Source of the DNA: Frigoribacterium endophyticum
Lineage (GTDB): Bacteria; Actinomycetota; Actinomycetes; Actinomycetales; Microbacteriaceae
Length of the DNA: 64,000 bases
NCBI RefSeq assembly: GCF_011759585.1
Contig: NZ_JAAOYV010000001.1
Location: forward strand, 1,426,001 to 1,490,000
Reading direction: 5' to 3'
Both the position numbers and the translations under genes were made by a program. Positions 24,843 to 34,764 of this stretch are shown here, one piece after another. The first letter of the stretch is position 1. Each line of letters starts with the position of its first letter. The notes beneath the pieces were generated by a model that worked only from the letters and a program-made list of their open reading frames with translations, did no database searches and was not told where the DNA came from.

Positions 24843-24902
24843 GAACCACGTACTCGCAGGCGAACCACGCCGCGGTGTGGTTCCGGTGCGAGGACGTGGT
24901 TC
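24843..24902. repeat. Double-box GAACCAC structured intergenic element, copy 1
   Basis: GAACCAC occurs at 24843 and 24862, and its complement GTGGTTC at 24877 and 24896, each pair 19 bases apart. The outer stem 24843-24858 with 24887-24902 pairs over 16 positions with one mismatch; the inner stem is 24862-24868 with 24877-24883 around an 8-base loop. The same geometry recurs at 52128-52189. It follows the gene ending at 24744 and may act as a terminator, although it is 100 bases away. Confidence 0.7.
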
Positions 24903-24988
24903 GACACGGCGACGCGAGTCAGCCCGCGCCGGTCAGCCCGTGGGCTGACCCGCGCCCGGCGCTGGCACGGTCTGCCAGCTGTCTCGCC

Positions 24989-24994
24989 TAGCAT
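24989..24994 (+). promoter_or_regulatory. -10 box TAGCAT, leadered transcript
   Basis: TAGCAT lies 38 bases before GTG 25033, and TGGAGGA before the start is the ribosome binding site. This is one of the few leadered genes in this half of the window. Confidence 0.45.
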
Positions 24995-25032
24995 CGGGAG
25001 CGACCCTGGCCCGACCCCCTGGAGGACGCACC

Positions 25033-25632
25033 GTGCGCCGTCTGCTCATCGCCGCCTCCGTCGTGTTCTGCCTCGGGGCCGTCGGGCTCGTCGTCGCGGT
25101 CGCGATGGTCGTGTCGTCGCTGAGCGCTCCCCGTGACGAACCGACCGCCGCCGCGGTCACGAGCCAGCCGACCTGCCCCGACGTGCCGCCCGTGCAGATC
25201 GGCACCATCTCGGTGCCCGCCGGCCCCGTCGCCGGCTACTGCCAGGACCGCCTCGTCAACGCCGCGTGGATCATGGAGGCCGCCAAGGCGCAGGGCATCG
25301 GCACCCACACGCAGGCCATCGGCGTGATGACCGCGATGGGCGAGTCGAGCCTCCGCAACATCGACCACGGCGACGACGTCGGCCCCGACAGCCGAGGGCT
25401 CTTCCAGCAGCGAGACAACGGCCTCTGGGGCACCTACGAGCAGCGGATGGACCCGTACACCGCCGCCACGATGTTCTTCACGAAGCTCGTGCGCATCCCC
25501 GGCTGGAAGGAGCTCTCGCCCACCGAGGCCGCCCACGCCGTGCAGGTCAACGCCGACCCCGACCACTACACGCGGTGGTTCGCCGACGCCGAGGTGGTCG
25601 TCGCCGAGCTGACGGCGCGCACGACGCCGTAG
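25033..25632 (+). CDS. Exported lysozyme-like (SLT-fold) protein
   Basis: A 199-residue protein. A single N-terminal membrane anchor or uncleaved signal (residues about 4-28) precedes a lysozyme-fold domain. The likely catalytic Glu is in TAMGESSLRNIDHGDD, followed by PDSRGLFQQRDNGLWGTYEQRMDPYTAATMFFTKL, the pattern of the transglycosylase-like domain often attached to actinobacterial peptidoglycan hydrolases. Two Cys (TCPD, YCQD) could pair outside the membrane. It probably cleaves peptidoglycan. Confidence 0.78.
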   Translation: MRRLLIAASVVFCLGAVGLVVAVAMVVSSLSAPRDEPTAAAVTSQPTCPDVPPVQIGTISVPAGPVAGYCQDRLVNAAWIMEAAKAQGIGTHTQAIGVMTAMGESSLRNIDHGDDVGPDSRGLFQQRDNGLWGTYEQRMDPYTAATMFFTKLVRIPGWKELSPTEAAHAVQVNADPDHYTRWFADAEVVVAELTARTTP

Positions 25633-25680
25633 CTGCCTGGCGCGGCGACACGCACGACGACGCCGGGGCCGCCGGCTCCG

Positions 25681-26190
25681 CTACCAGCCCATCGTGCCGG
25701 GCGCGCCCTTGAACGGGCCGACGACCGACGCCGTGATCCAGCCGCCGTAGAAGTCGCCCTCCTGGGCCTGGACGACCTCGCCGTCGATCTCGCACGAGTC
25801 CATCCGCCCCGGGTAGAGCGCGACGTGGTCGACGAGCACCTCGTAGCCCGCCCACGGGCTCGGGTACGTCCAGCCGGCCGAGGAGGCGCGGGCCCCGCCG
25901 CCGACCACGTCGACGTACTTCGCGCGGCCCTTGTACTCGCACATGCTCGTGCCGGAGGCCGGCTGCAGCGCCCCCTCCGCGAAGGCCGTGCGCGGCAGGT
26001 ACCAGACCGGCGGGTGGCTCGTCTCGAGCACCCGGTACGCCGCGGTCGTGTCGGCGACGACCTGGCCGCCGAGGCGGACGACCACCCGCTCGGAGCGGGC
26101 CTCGACCCGCGGGGGCCGGGGGTAGTCCCAGACGGACTCCTGGCCCGGGCCGGGCTCCTGACGGCGGACGGGCTCTCGCTTCGCTCTCAT
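25681..26190 (-). CDS. DUF427 domain protein
   Basis: A 169-residue protein of the DUF427 family: SVWDYPRPPRVEARSERVVVRLGGQVVADT, VLETSHPPVWYLPRTAF, CEYKGRAKYVDVV and WTYPSPWAGYEVLVDHVALYPGRMDSCEIDGE are all family segments. The biochemical role is unknown. The ATG at 26190 is leaderless (CATGAT, 6-base gap). It is divergent from the alcohol dehydrogenase gene, with 114 bases between them. Confidence 0.9.
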   Translation of the reverse strand: MRAKREPVRRQEPGPGQESVWDYPRPPRVEARSERVVVRLGGQVVADTTAAYRVLETSHPPVWYLPRTAFAEGALQPASGTSMCEYKGRAKYVDVVGGGARASSAGWTYPSPWAGYEVLVDHVALYPGRMDSCEIDGEVVQAQEGDFYGGWITASVVGPFKGAPGTMGW

Positions 26191-26196
26191 GCGGCC

Positions 26197-26202
26197 ATCA
26201 TG
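26197..26202 (-). promoter_or_regulatory. -10 box CATGAT, leaderless start
   Basis: CATGAT, 6 bases, then the ATG at 26190 on the minus strand. Confidence 0.5.
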
Positions 26203-26291
26203 CTCGCGGGGGCTCGGAGACCGCTGCCCGCCCACCTGAGCCTGGGCTGCACGTGTCGCACATCGGGCGGACCGCCTGGTTCGGTCGGGTC

Positions 26292-26297
26292 TACCGT
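26292..26297 (+). promoter_or_regulatory. -10 box TACCGT, leaderless start
   Basis: TACCGT, 7 bases, then the ATG at 26305. Confidence 0.55.
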
Positions 26298-26304
26298 GCA
26301 CCCC

Positions 26305-27348
26305 ATGAAGGCACTCCAGTACACCCAGGTCGGTCAGCACCCCGTCGTCGTCGAGGTCGAGAAGCCCTCGCCGGGGCCGGGGCAGGTGCTGCTCCGCGTC
26401 ACCGCCGCTGGCGTCTGCCACAGCGACGAGTACGTCATGAGCCTCTCGGAGGAGGACTACACGGCGCAGGGCTACCCCCTGCCGCTCACCCTCGGGCACG
26501 AGGGCGTCGGCGTCGTCGAGGAGCTCGGCGAGGGCGTCGAGCACGTCTCGGTCGGCGACGCGGTCGCCGTCTACGGCCCGTGGGGCTGCGGACGCTGCCA
26601 CCAGTGCGCGCAGGGCAAGGAGAACTACTGCGTCAACGCCGCCGCCGAGGGCATCAAGCCCCCCGGGCTCGGCGCCCCCGGCTCGATGGCCGAGTACATG
26701 ATCGTCGACGACCCGCGCCACCTCGTGCCGCTCGGCGACCTCGACCCCGTCGAGAACGTCTCGCTCACCGACGCCGGCCTGACGCCGTACCACGCGATCA
26801 AGGCGTCGCTGCCGAAGCTCGGGGCGGGCACCTTCGCCGTCGTCATCGGCACGGGCGGCCTCGGGCACGTCGGCATCCAGATCCTCAAGGCGCTCTCGGG
26901 AGCGCAGGTGATCGCCCTCGACGTCAACGACGAGAAGCTCGAGCTGGCGACGCACGTCGGCGCCGACCACGTCGTGATCAGTGACGAGCACGCCGCCGAG
27001 GCCGTCCGCGCCATCACCGGCGGCGTCGGCGCGAACGCGGTCTTCGACTTCGTCGGCGCGCGCCCCACGATGGCCACGGCGGTCGCGGTGGCGGCCACTG
27101 AGGCGGACGTCACCATCGTCGGCATCGGCGGCGGCACGGTCGAGCTCGGCTTCGGCTCGATCGCCTACGACGCGGCCGTGCGGGTGCCCTACTGGGGCAG
27201 CCGCAGCGAGCTGATCGAGGTGCTCGACCTCGCGCGCGCCGGTCGGGTGAGCGTCGAGACGCAGCGCTACTCGCTCGACGACGCCCCGTCGGCCTACGAG
27301 GCGCTCGCGGCCGGGACCGTGCGCGGCCGGGCCGTCATCGTCCCGTAG
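26305..27348 (+). CDS. Zinc-dependent alcohol dehydrogenase, AdhP-like
   Basis: A 347-residue medium-chain dehydrogenase. Catalytic zinc ligands: Cys in AAGVCHSDEY, His-Glu in TLGHEGVGVV and a later ligand. The structural zinc loop is GCGRCHQCAQGKENYC (four Cys). The Rossmann motif is VIGTGGLGHVGIQIL with Asp in ALDVNDEK, indicating NAD(H). It probably oxidises primary or aromatic alcohols. It is leaderless and convergent with the alpha/beta hydrolase gene. Confidence 0.92.
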   Translation: MKALQYTQVGQHPVVVEVEKPSPGPGQVLLRVTAAGVCHSDEYVMSLSEEDYTAQGYPLPLTLGHEGVGVVEELGEGVEHVSVGDAVAVYGPWGCGRCHQCAQGKENYCVNAAAEGIKPPGLGAPGSMAEYMIVDDPRHLVPLGDLDPVENVSLTDAGLTPYHAIKASLPKLGAGTFAVVIGTGGLGHVGIQILKALSGAQVIALDVNDEKLELATHVGADHVVISDEHAAEAVRAITGGVGANAVFDFVGARPTMATAVAVAATEADVTIVGIGGGTVELGFGSIAYDAAVRVPYWGSRSELIEVLDLARAGRVSVETQRYSLDDAPSAYEALAAGTVRGRAVIVP

Positions 27349-27382
27349 CGAGGGACAGGCCGAGCTCGACGGGCCGGCGCGG

Positions 27383-28087
27383 TCAGCCGGCCTGGCTCGA
27401 CCGACCGAGCTGGTCGTCGAGCCACTCGGCGCAGTCGCGGGTCCACGCCGCGGCGGGCCCGGCGCCCTCGGCGAGCCCGAGGCCGTGCCGGCCCGAGGCG
27501 TAGACGTGCAGGGCGTGTGGCACGCCGACCTCGGCGAGGGCCGCGCCCATCAGGTAGGCGTGCTCGACGGGCACCGTCTCGTCGTCGGCCGTGTGCCAGA
27601 CGAAGGTCGGCGGGGAGTCGCGGGTCACCAGGGCGTCGAGCGACGTCGCGGCCCGGAGGTCGTCGGGGGCGTCGAGACCGATCAGCGCCGCGCGCGAGCC
27701 GCCGTGGGTGGGCGTGCGCATGGAGACGACCGGGTAGGCCAGCACGACCAGGTCGACCCGCGCCTCCCCCGTGGCCCCGGGAGCGAGGGCGGCGAGGCCC
27801 GCGGCGTGGCCGCCGGCGGAGAAGCCGAGCAGGCCCACGCGCTCGTGGCCCGCCCTGCGGGCGGCCCGGACGGCCTCGCGCACGTGCTCGAGGGGGCCGG
27901 GGTGCCGCGTGTCGAGCGGGTAGCGGACGACCTCGGCGCCGTGCCCGAGCGAGCGCAGCCACTCGGCCACGGGCTCGCCCTCGTGGTCGGCGAGGTGCTG
28001 GTAGCCCCCGCCGGGCAGGACGAGGACGTGCAGCGGACGGGCGGTCGGCTCGGGGCTCCCGGCGTCGGCCGGGCGGTGGTCGGTCAC
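27383..28087 (-). CDS. Alpha/beta hydrolase (esterase-like)
   Basis: A 234-residue serine hydrolase of the acetyl-esterase/DLH-like type. The oxyanion segment is LVLPGGGYQHLADHEG, the nucleophile elbow is LGFSAGGHAA (Ser about 91), the acid is probably in TADDETVPVEH, and His in GRHGLGLAEG. The substrate is unknown. The GTG at 28087 is leaderless: its -10 (TAGCGT, 28095-28100) overlaps the stop codon of the upstream XRE gene. Confidence 0.88.
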   Translation of the reverse strand: MTDHRPADAGSPEPTARPLHVLVLPGGGYQHLADHEGEPVAEWLRSLGHGAEVVRYPLDTRHPGPLEHVREAVRAARRAGHERVGLLGFSAGGHAAGLAALAPGATGEARVDLVVLAYPVVSMRTPTHGGSRAALIGLDAPDDLRAATSLDALVTRDSPPTFVWHTADDETVPVEHAYLMGAALAEVGVPHALHVYASGRHGLGLAEGAGPAAAWTRDCAEWLDDQLGRSSQAG

Positions 28088-28094
28088 GGGCAGG

Positions 28095-28100
28095 ACGCTA
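28095..28100 (-). promoter_or_regulatory. -10 box TAGCGT overlapping the upstream stop codon
   Basis: TAGCGT, 7 bases, then GTG 28087. Its TAG is also the stop codon of the XRE-cupin gene. Confidence 0.5.
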
Positions 28101-28724
28101 CTCGAAGCGGCCGGGCGGCGCCGCCCGGACGTGCATGCGCTCGCCCTGCCGGCCGAACAGGCTGAGGAACTCGACGTCGCCGGGCCCCACCCGGCCGAAC
28201 CAGTGCGGTGTGCGGGTGTCGAACTCGGCCGCCTCGCCCGCGGGCAGCACGAGGTCGTGCTCGCCGAGCACCACGCGCAGCCGGCCCTTCAGCACGTAGA
28301 GCCAGTCCCAGCCGTCGTGCGTGCGCAGCTCGGGCGTGCCCTCGGGCACCGACGCCGGGATGACGTGCTTGAACGCCTGCAGGCCGCTCCCCCCGCGCGA
28401 CAGCGGCAGGATCGACCCGCCGCGCCATGCGACGGCCTTGAGGTGCACCCGCGGGTCGCCCGTCTCCGGCGCGCCGACGAGCTCGTCGAGCGGCACCCCG
28501 TGCACCCGGGCGAGCGGCAGCAGCAGCTCGAGCGCGGGGCGGCGCTGCCCCGACTCGAGGCGCGACAGGGTGCTGACCGAGATGCCCGTCTCGGCGGAGA
28601 GCTGGTCGAGGGTCGCGCCCCGGGCGGTGCGCAGGGCGCGGAGGCGCGGGCCGACCCCGGCGAGGACGGCGTCGGTGTCGTCGGCCGGGGCGGGGGCGGT
28701 CGGGCCGTGTCGGTGCGTGTCCAT
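28098..28724 (-). CDS. XRE family regulator with C-terminal cupin domain
   Basis: A 208-residue regulator. The helix-turn-helix at about 20-75 reads LRALRTARGATLDQLSAETGISVSTLSRLESGQRRPAL. The cupin domain at about 120-200 has PELRTHDGWDWLYVLKGRLRVVLGEHDLVLPAGEAAEFDTRTPHWFG. Such regulators respond to small ligands. I use ATG 28724 because CAAGAT lies 6 bases upstream. A palindrome at 28733-28749 lies where -10/-35 of this gene would be, suggesting autoregulation and control of the divergent oxidoreductase-methyltransferase gene. Confidence 0.9.
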   Translation of the reverse strand: MDTHRHGPTAPAPADDTDAVLAGVGPRLRALRTARGATLDQLSAETGISVSTLSRLESGQRRPALELLLPLARVHGVPLDELVGAPETGDPRVHLKAVAWRGGSILPLSRGGSGLQAFKHVIPASVPEGTPELRTHDGWDWLYVLKGRLRVVLGEHDLVLPAGEAAEFDTRTPHWFGRVGPGDVEFLSLFGRQGERMHVRAAPPGRFE

Positions 28725-28730
28725 GCCCGC

Positions 28731-28784
28731 ATCTTGCCACTTCGGCAAGAGAGCTTGTCGCCAGTGGAGGCGCGGGGCGACCAT
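28731..28784. promoter_or_regulatory. Divergent promoter/operator, XRE-cupin and reductase-methyltransferase genes
   Basis: A palindrome CTTGCC-ACTTC-GGCAAG (28733-28749) shares its right half with a second dyad CAAG-AGAG-CTTG (28746-28757). CAAGAT (28731-28736, minus) is the leaderless -10 for the XRE gene. On the plus strand, TTGTCG (28755) and GACCAT (28779) with an 18-base spacer could be -35/-10 for the gene at 28805. Confidence 0.5.
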
Positions 28785-28804
28785 CGAGGCAGGAGGTCAC
28801 CACC

Positions 28805-30592
28805 ATGACGAACGACCACAGCACCCCCGCCCCGAGCGGCTCCCCCGACCCTGTCCGTGACGCCGGTCACGCCGGTGACGCCCGCGCCGTCGTCCGCGAC
28901 GTGCTCGTCGTCGGCGGCGGCGCCGCCGGGCTCAGCGCGGGCCTCACGCTCGCCCGCGCCCGCCGCGACGTCGTCGTCGTCGACGCGGGCGAGACCCGCA
29001 ACGCCCCGGCCGCCGGGGTGCACGGCTACCTCACCCGCGACGGGATCGCCCCCGCCGAGCTGACGCGCCTCGGCCGCGCCGAGGTCGAGTCCCACGGCGG
29101 CGAGGTCCGTGCCGGGACGGTCACGGCCCTCGACCGCGTCGAGCCGGCCCCGGGAGTCGCGGCCCGCTTCCGGGCGTCCGTCACGCACGCGGGCGGCGGG
29201 GTCGAGACCGTCCTCGCCCGGCGGGTCGTCGTCACGACCGGCGTCAGCGACCAGCTCCCGCCCGTGGCCGGCCTCGCCGAGCGGTGGGGCCGGGACGCCG
29301 TGCACTGCCCGTACTGCCACGGCTGGGAGGTGCGCGACCGGCTGATCGGCGTGCTCGGCGGCGGGCCGCTGTCGGTGCACCAGGCGCTGCTCTTCCGGCA
29401 GTGGAGCGATCGCGTGGTGCTGTTCCTCAACGACGCGGTGGAGCCCACGGAGGAGGAGTGGGAGCAGCTCGCCGCGCGGGGCATCGGTGTCGTGACGGGA
29501 GCCGTCACCCGGGTGCTCGTCACCGACGACCGGATGAGCGGGGTCGAGCTCGCGTCGGGGCGCACCCGCCCGGTGGAGGCCCTGGCGCTCGGGGCTGCCC
29601 TGCGCGTGAACTCGGACCTGCTGACCGGGCTGGGCGTCGAGCAGGAGCCCCACCCGCTGGGCGTGGGGCTCGTCGTGCCGTCCGACCCGGCCACCGGCGC
29701 CACGAGCGTGCCGGGCCTCTGGCTGGCGGGCAACGTCGCCGACCCGATGATGCAGGTGGTCGCGGCGGGGGCGTCCGGAGTGAGGGCAGCCGCCCTCGCG
29801 AACGCCGACCTCGTGGCGGAGGACACCGCCCTCGCCGTAGCGGCCCGACGGGCTCCGTTCAGCGCCGCCGCCGAGTCGGCGGGCACCGCCCGGCTGCTCG
29901 GCGAGCGGCGGCACGGGGTCGCGCCCCGGTCCGGCGACGCCGACGGGGCCGCGCCGGGCCGCCCCGAGCAGGAGGTCTTCGACCGCGCGTACTGGGAGGA
30001 GCGCTACGGCTCGGAGGGCTTCACCTGGAGCGGCGAGCCCAACGCCCAGCTCGTCGCCGAGACGGTCGACCTGACGCCCGGGCGGGCGCTCGACGTCGGC
30101 AGCGGCGAGGGCGGCGACGCGATCTGGCTGGCCCGGCGGGGCTGGACGGTGACCGGCACCGACATCGCGGAGGCGGCGCTCGCCAAGGCCGCCCGTCGCG
30201 CCGAGGCGACCGACCCGGCCGCCGCCGCCCGGATCACCTGGGAGCAGCACGACGTCACGGCCTGGGCCCCCGCGCCGGGTCGCTTCGACCTCGTCTCGGC
30301 GCAGTTCATGCACCTCGCCGACCCGGAGCGAGCCGTGCTCTTCCGGGCGCTCGCGGCGGCGGTGGCTCCCGGCGGGACGCTGCTCGTCGTCGGCCACGAC
30401 CTCACCGACGACCCGGAGCGCATGGCGCACCGCCGCGACCTGATGTTCACGGTCGACGACGTCCTCGCCGCGATCGAGGGCGAGGGGCTCGAGGTCGAGG
30501 TGGCCGGGTCGCGCGAGCGAGCCGCCACCTCGGCGCACCACGGGGGCGGCCCGATGCGCGACGTGGTCGTCCGCGCGCACCGCGCCTCCTGA
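28805..30592 (+). CDS. Thioredoxin-reductase-like flavoprotein fused to SAM methyltransferase
   Basis: A 595-residue bifunctional protein. Residues about 30-335 are a thioredoxin-reductase-like NAD(P)H/FAD oxidoreductase: FAD motif DVLVVGGGAAGLSAGL, redox pair in HCPYCHGWEVR, NAD site GVLGGGPLSVHQ, and the C-terminal FAD segment GLWLAGNV. Residues about 385-595 are a class I SAM methyltransferase, with EERYGSEGFTWSGEPN, ALDVGSGEGGDAIWLARRGWTVTGTDIA and LLVVGHDL. The half-way joint is an Ala/Gly-rich linker. The pairing suggests coupled reduction and methylation (for example of a thiol or metalloid). A strong GGAGG precedes the ATG. Confidence 0.9.
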   Translation: MTNDHSTPAPSGSPDPVRDAGHAGDARAVVRDVLVVGGGAAGLSAGLTLARARRDVVVVDAGETRNAPAAGVHGYLTRDGIAPAELTRLGRAEVESHGGEVRAGTVTALDRVEPAPGVAARFRASVTHAGGGVETVLARRVVVTTGVSDQLPPVAGLAERWGRDAVHCPYCHGWEVRDRLIGVLGGGPLSVHQALLFRQWSDRVVLFLNDAVEPTEEEWEQLAARGIGVVTGAVTRVLVTDDRMSGVELASGRTRPVEALALGAALRVNSDLLTGLGVEQEPHPLGVGLVVPSDPATGATSVPGLWLAGNVADPMMQVVAAGASGVRAAALANADLVAEDTALAVAARRAPFSAAAESAGTARLLGERRHGVAPRSGDADGAAPGRPEQEVFDRAYWEERYGSEGFTWSGEPNAQLVAETVDLTPGRALDVGSGEGGDAIWLARRGWTVTGTDIAEAALAKAARRAEATDPAAAARITWEQHDVTAWAPAPGRFDLVSAQFMHLADPERAVLFRALAAAVAPGGTLLVVGHDLTDDPERMAHRRDLMFTVDDVLAAIEGEGLEVEVAGSRERAATSAHHGGGPMRDVVVRAHRAS

Positions 30593-30601
30593 GCCCGGCC
30601 A

Positions 30602-30659
30602 CCGGGTGGTCGCGATCTGCTGCTCCCCGCGGGGGGACGAGCCGTTCGCGACCACTCGG
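30602..30659. terminator. Hairpin between convergent genes
   Basis: Arms 30602-30615 and 30646-30659 pair over 14 positions with one mismatch (core GTGGTCGCGA / TCGCGACCAC). A C4/G4-rich inner stem sits around 30623-30640. It is convergent between the fusion gene and the beta-galactosidase gene. Confidence 0.7.
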
Positions 30660-30702
30660 CGAGCACGATCCCGACCGACCCCGCGTGGCCCGGGGTGCCG
30701 GG

Positions 30703-33966
<3,264 letters not shown>

Positions 33967-33978
33967 CTAACACAGCGT

Positions 33979-33999
33979 CGAGTGGTCGCTCGAAATTCG
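33979..33999. promoter_or_regulatory. Candidate TetR operator between lacZ and TetR genes
   Basis: Two overlapping dyads: CGAG-TGGTCG-CTCG (33979-33992) and CGAA-A-TTCG (33991-33999). They lie just upstream of the TetR -10 and about 150 bases from the lacZ start. The location fits an operator controlling one or both genes. Confidence 0.45.
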
Positions 34000-34021
34000 C
34001 GGGACACGTCGCCGGGCGTCG

Positions 34022-34027
34022 TAGGCT
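34022..34027 (+). promoter_or_regulatory. -10 box TAGGCT, leaderless start
   Basis: TAGGCT, 7 bases, then the ATG at 34035. Confidence 0.6.
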
Positions 34028-34034
34028 GCCCCCC

Positions 34035-34691
34035 ATGACCGCCTCGCCCGCCGACCCCGCCGCCGCGCCGGGCAGCGCCGACGCCCCGCGGGCTCGCCGG
34101 GGCCCGTACGCCAAGTCGGCGGAGCGCCGGGCCGCGATCGTCGCGGCCGCGTTCGAGGTCTTCGCGGCGCACGGCTACGCGGGGGGCTCGCTGCAGAAGG
34201 TCGCCGACGTCGTCGGCATGAGCCAGACGAGCCTGCTGCACTACTTCCCCACCAAGAGCCACCTGCTGCTCGCCGTCCTCGCGCGCCGCGACGAGGTCTC
34301 GGCGGGGCCGATGCCGGCGACGCCCGCCGAGGGCTCGATGGTCGAGGCCGTCGTGCGGCAGGCCCGCGCGAACGAGGCCGTGCCCGGGGTCGTCGAGCTC
34401 TACGCGGTGCTCTCGGGCGAGGCCGTCACGGCGGGCAACCCGGGCCGCGACTACGTCTCCGCCCGCCTCGCCGGGCTCCGTCGCGAGTTCGGCGACGCCT
34501 TCCGCGGGCTCGAGGCGGCCGGGCTCCTGCGGCCCGGCGTCGACCCCGACCGGGCCGCGACCGCCCTCGTCGCCCTCTGGGACGGCCTGCAGCTGCAGTG
34601 GCTGCTCGCGCCCGACGAGGTCGACGTGCCGGGGCAGCTGCGCGACCACCTCGAGCTCGTCGTCGTGCCGGAGGCGCCCGCCGCCTCCTGA
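34035..34691 (+). CDS. TetR family transcriptional regulator
   Basis: A 218-residue regulator. After a Pro/Ala-rich N-terminus, the DNA-binding domain (about 27-75) reads RRAAIVAAAFEVFAAHGYAGGSLQKVADVVGMSQTSLLHYFPTKSHLL. The ligand domain resembles those with TetR_C_6, found beside sugar-utilisation genes (LLRPGVDPDRAATALVALWDGLQLQWLL). It is divergent from lacZ and probably its regulator. It is leaderless. Confidence 0.92.
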   Translation: MTASPADPAAAPGSADAPRARRGPYAKSAERRAAIVAAAFEVFAAHGYAGGSLQKVADVVGMSQTSLLHYFPTKSHLLLAVLARRDEVSAGPMPATPAEGSMVEAVVRQARANEAVPGVVELYAVLSGEAVTAGNPGRDYVSARLAGLRREFGDAFRGLEAAGLLRPGVDPDRAATALVALWDGLQLQWLLAPDEVDVPGQLRDHLELVVVPEAPAAS

Positions 34692-34752
34692 GGCCGGCGT
34701 CGGCCGGGCAGGGGCCGGCAGGGCCGGGGCCGGCAGGGTCGGTGGTGCGTGG

Positions 34753-34758
34753 CACCAT
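34753..34758 (+). promoter_or_regulatory. -10 box CACCAT, leaderless start
   Basis: CACCAT, 6 bases, then the ATG at 34765. A weak hexamer, but the spacing fits the pattern of its neighbours. Confidence 0.4.
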
Positions 34759-34764
34759 GGCCCG

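Noticed and set aside
24840-24903. Pseudoknot reading of the interleaved repeats
   Set aside because: CCGGAACCAC/GTGGTTCCGG and CGAACCACG/CGTGGTTCG interleave, but the nested pairing (16 positions, one mismatch, plus an inner 7-bp stem) explains the same bases more simply and matches the second copy.
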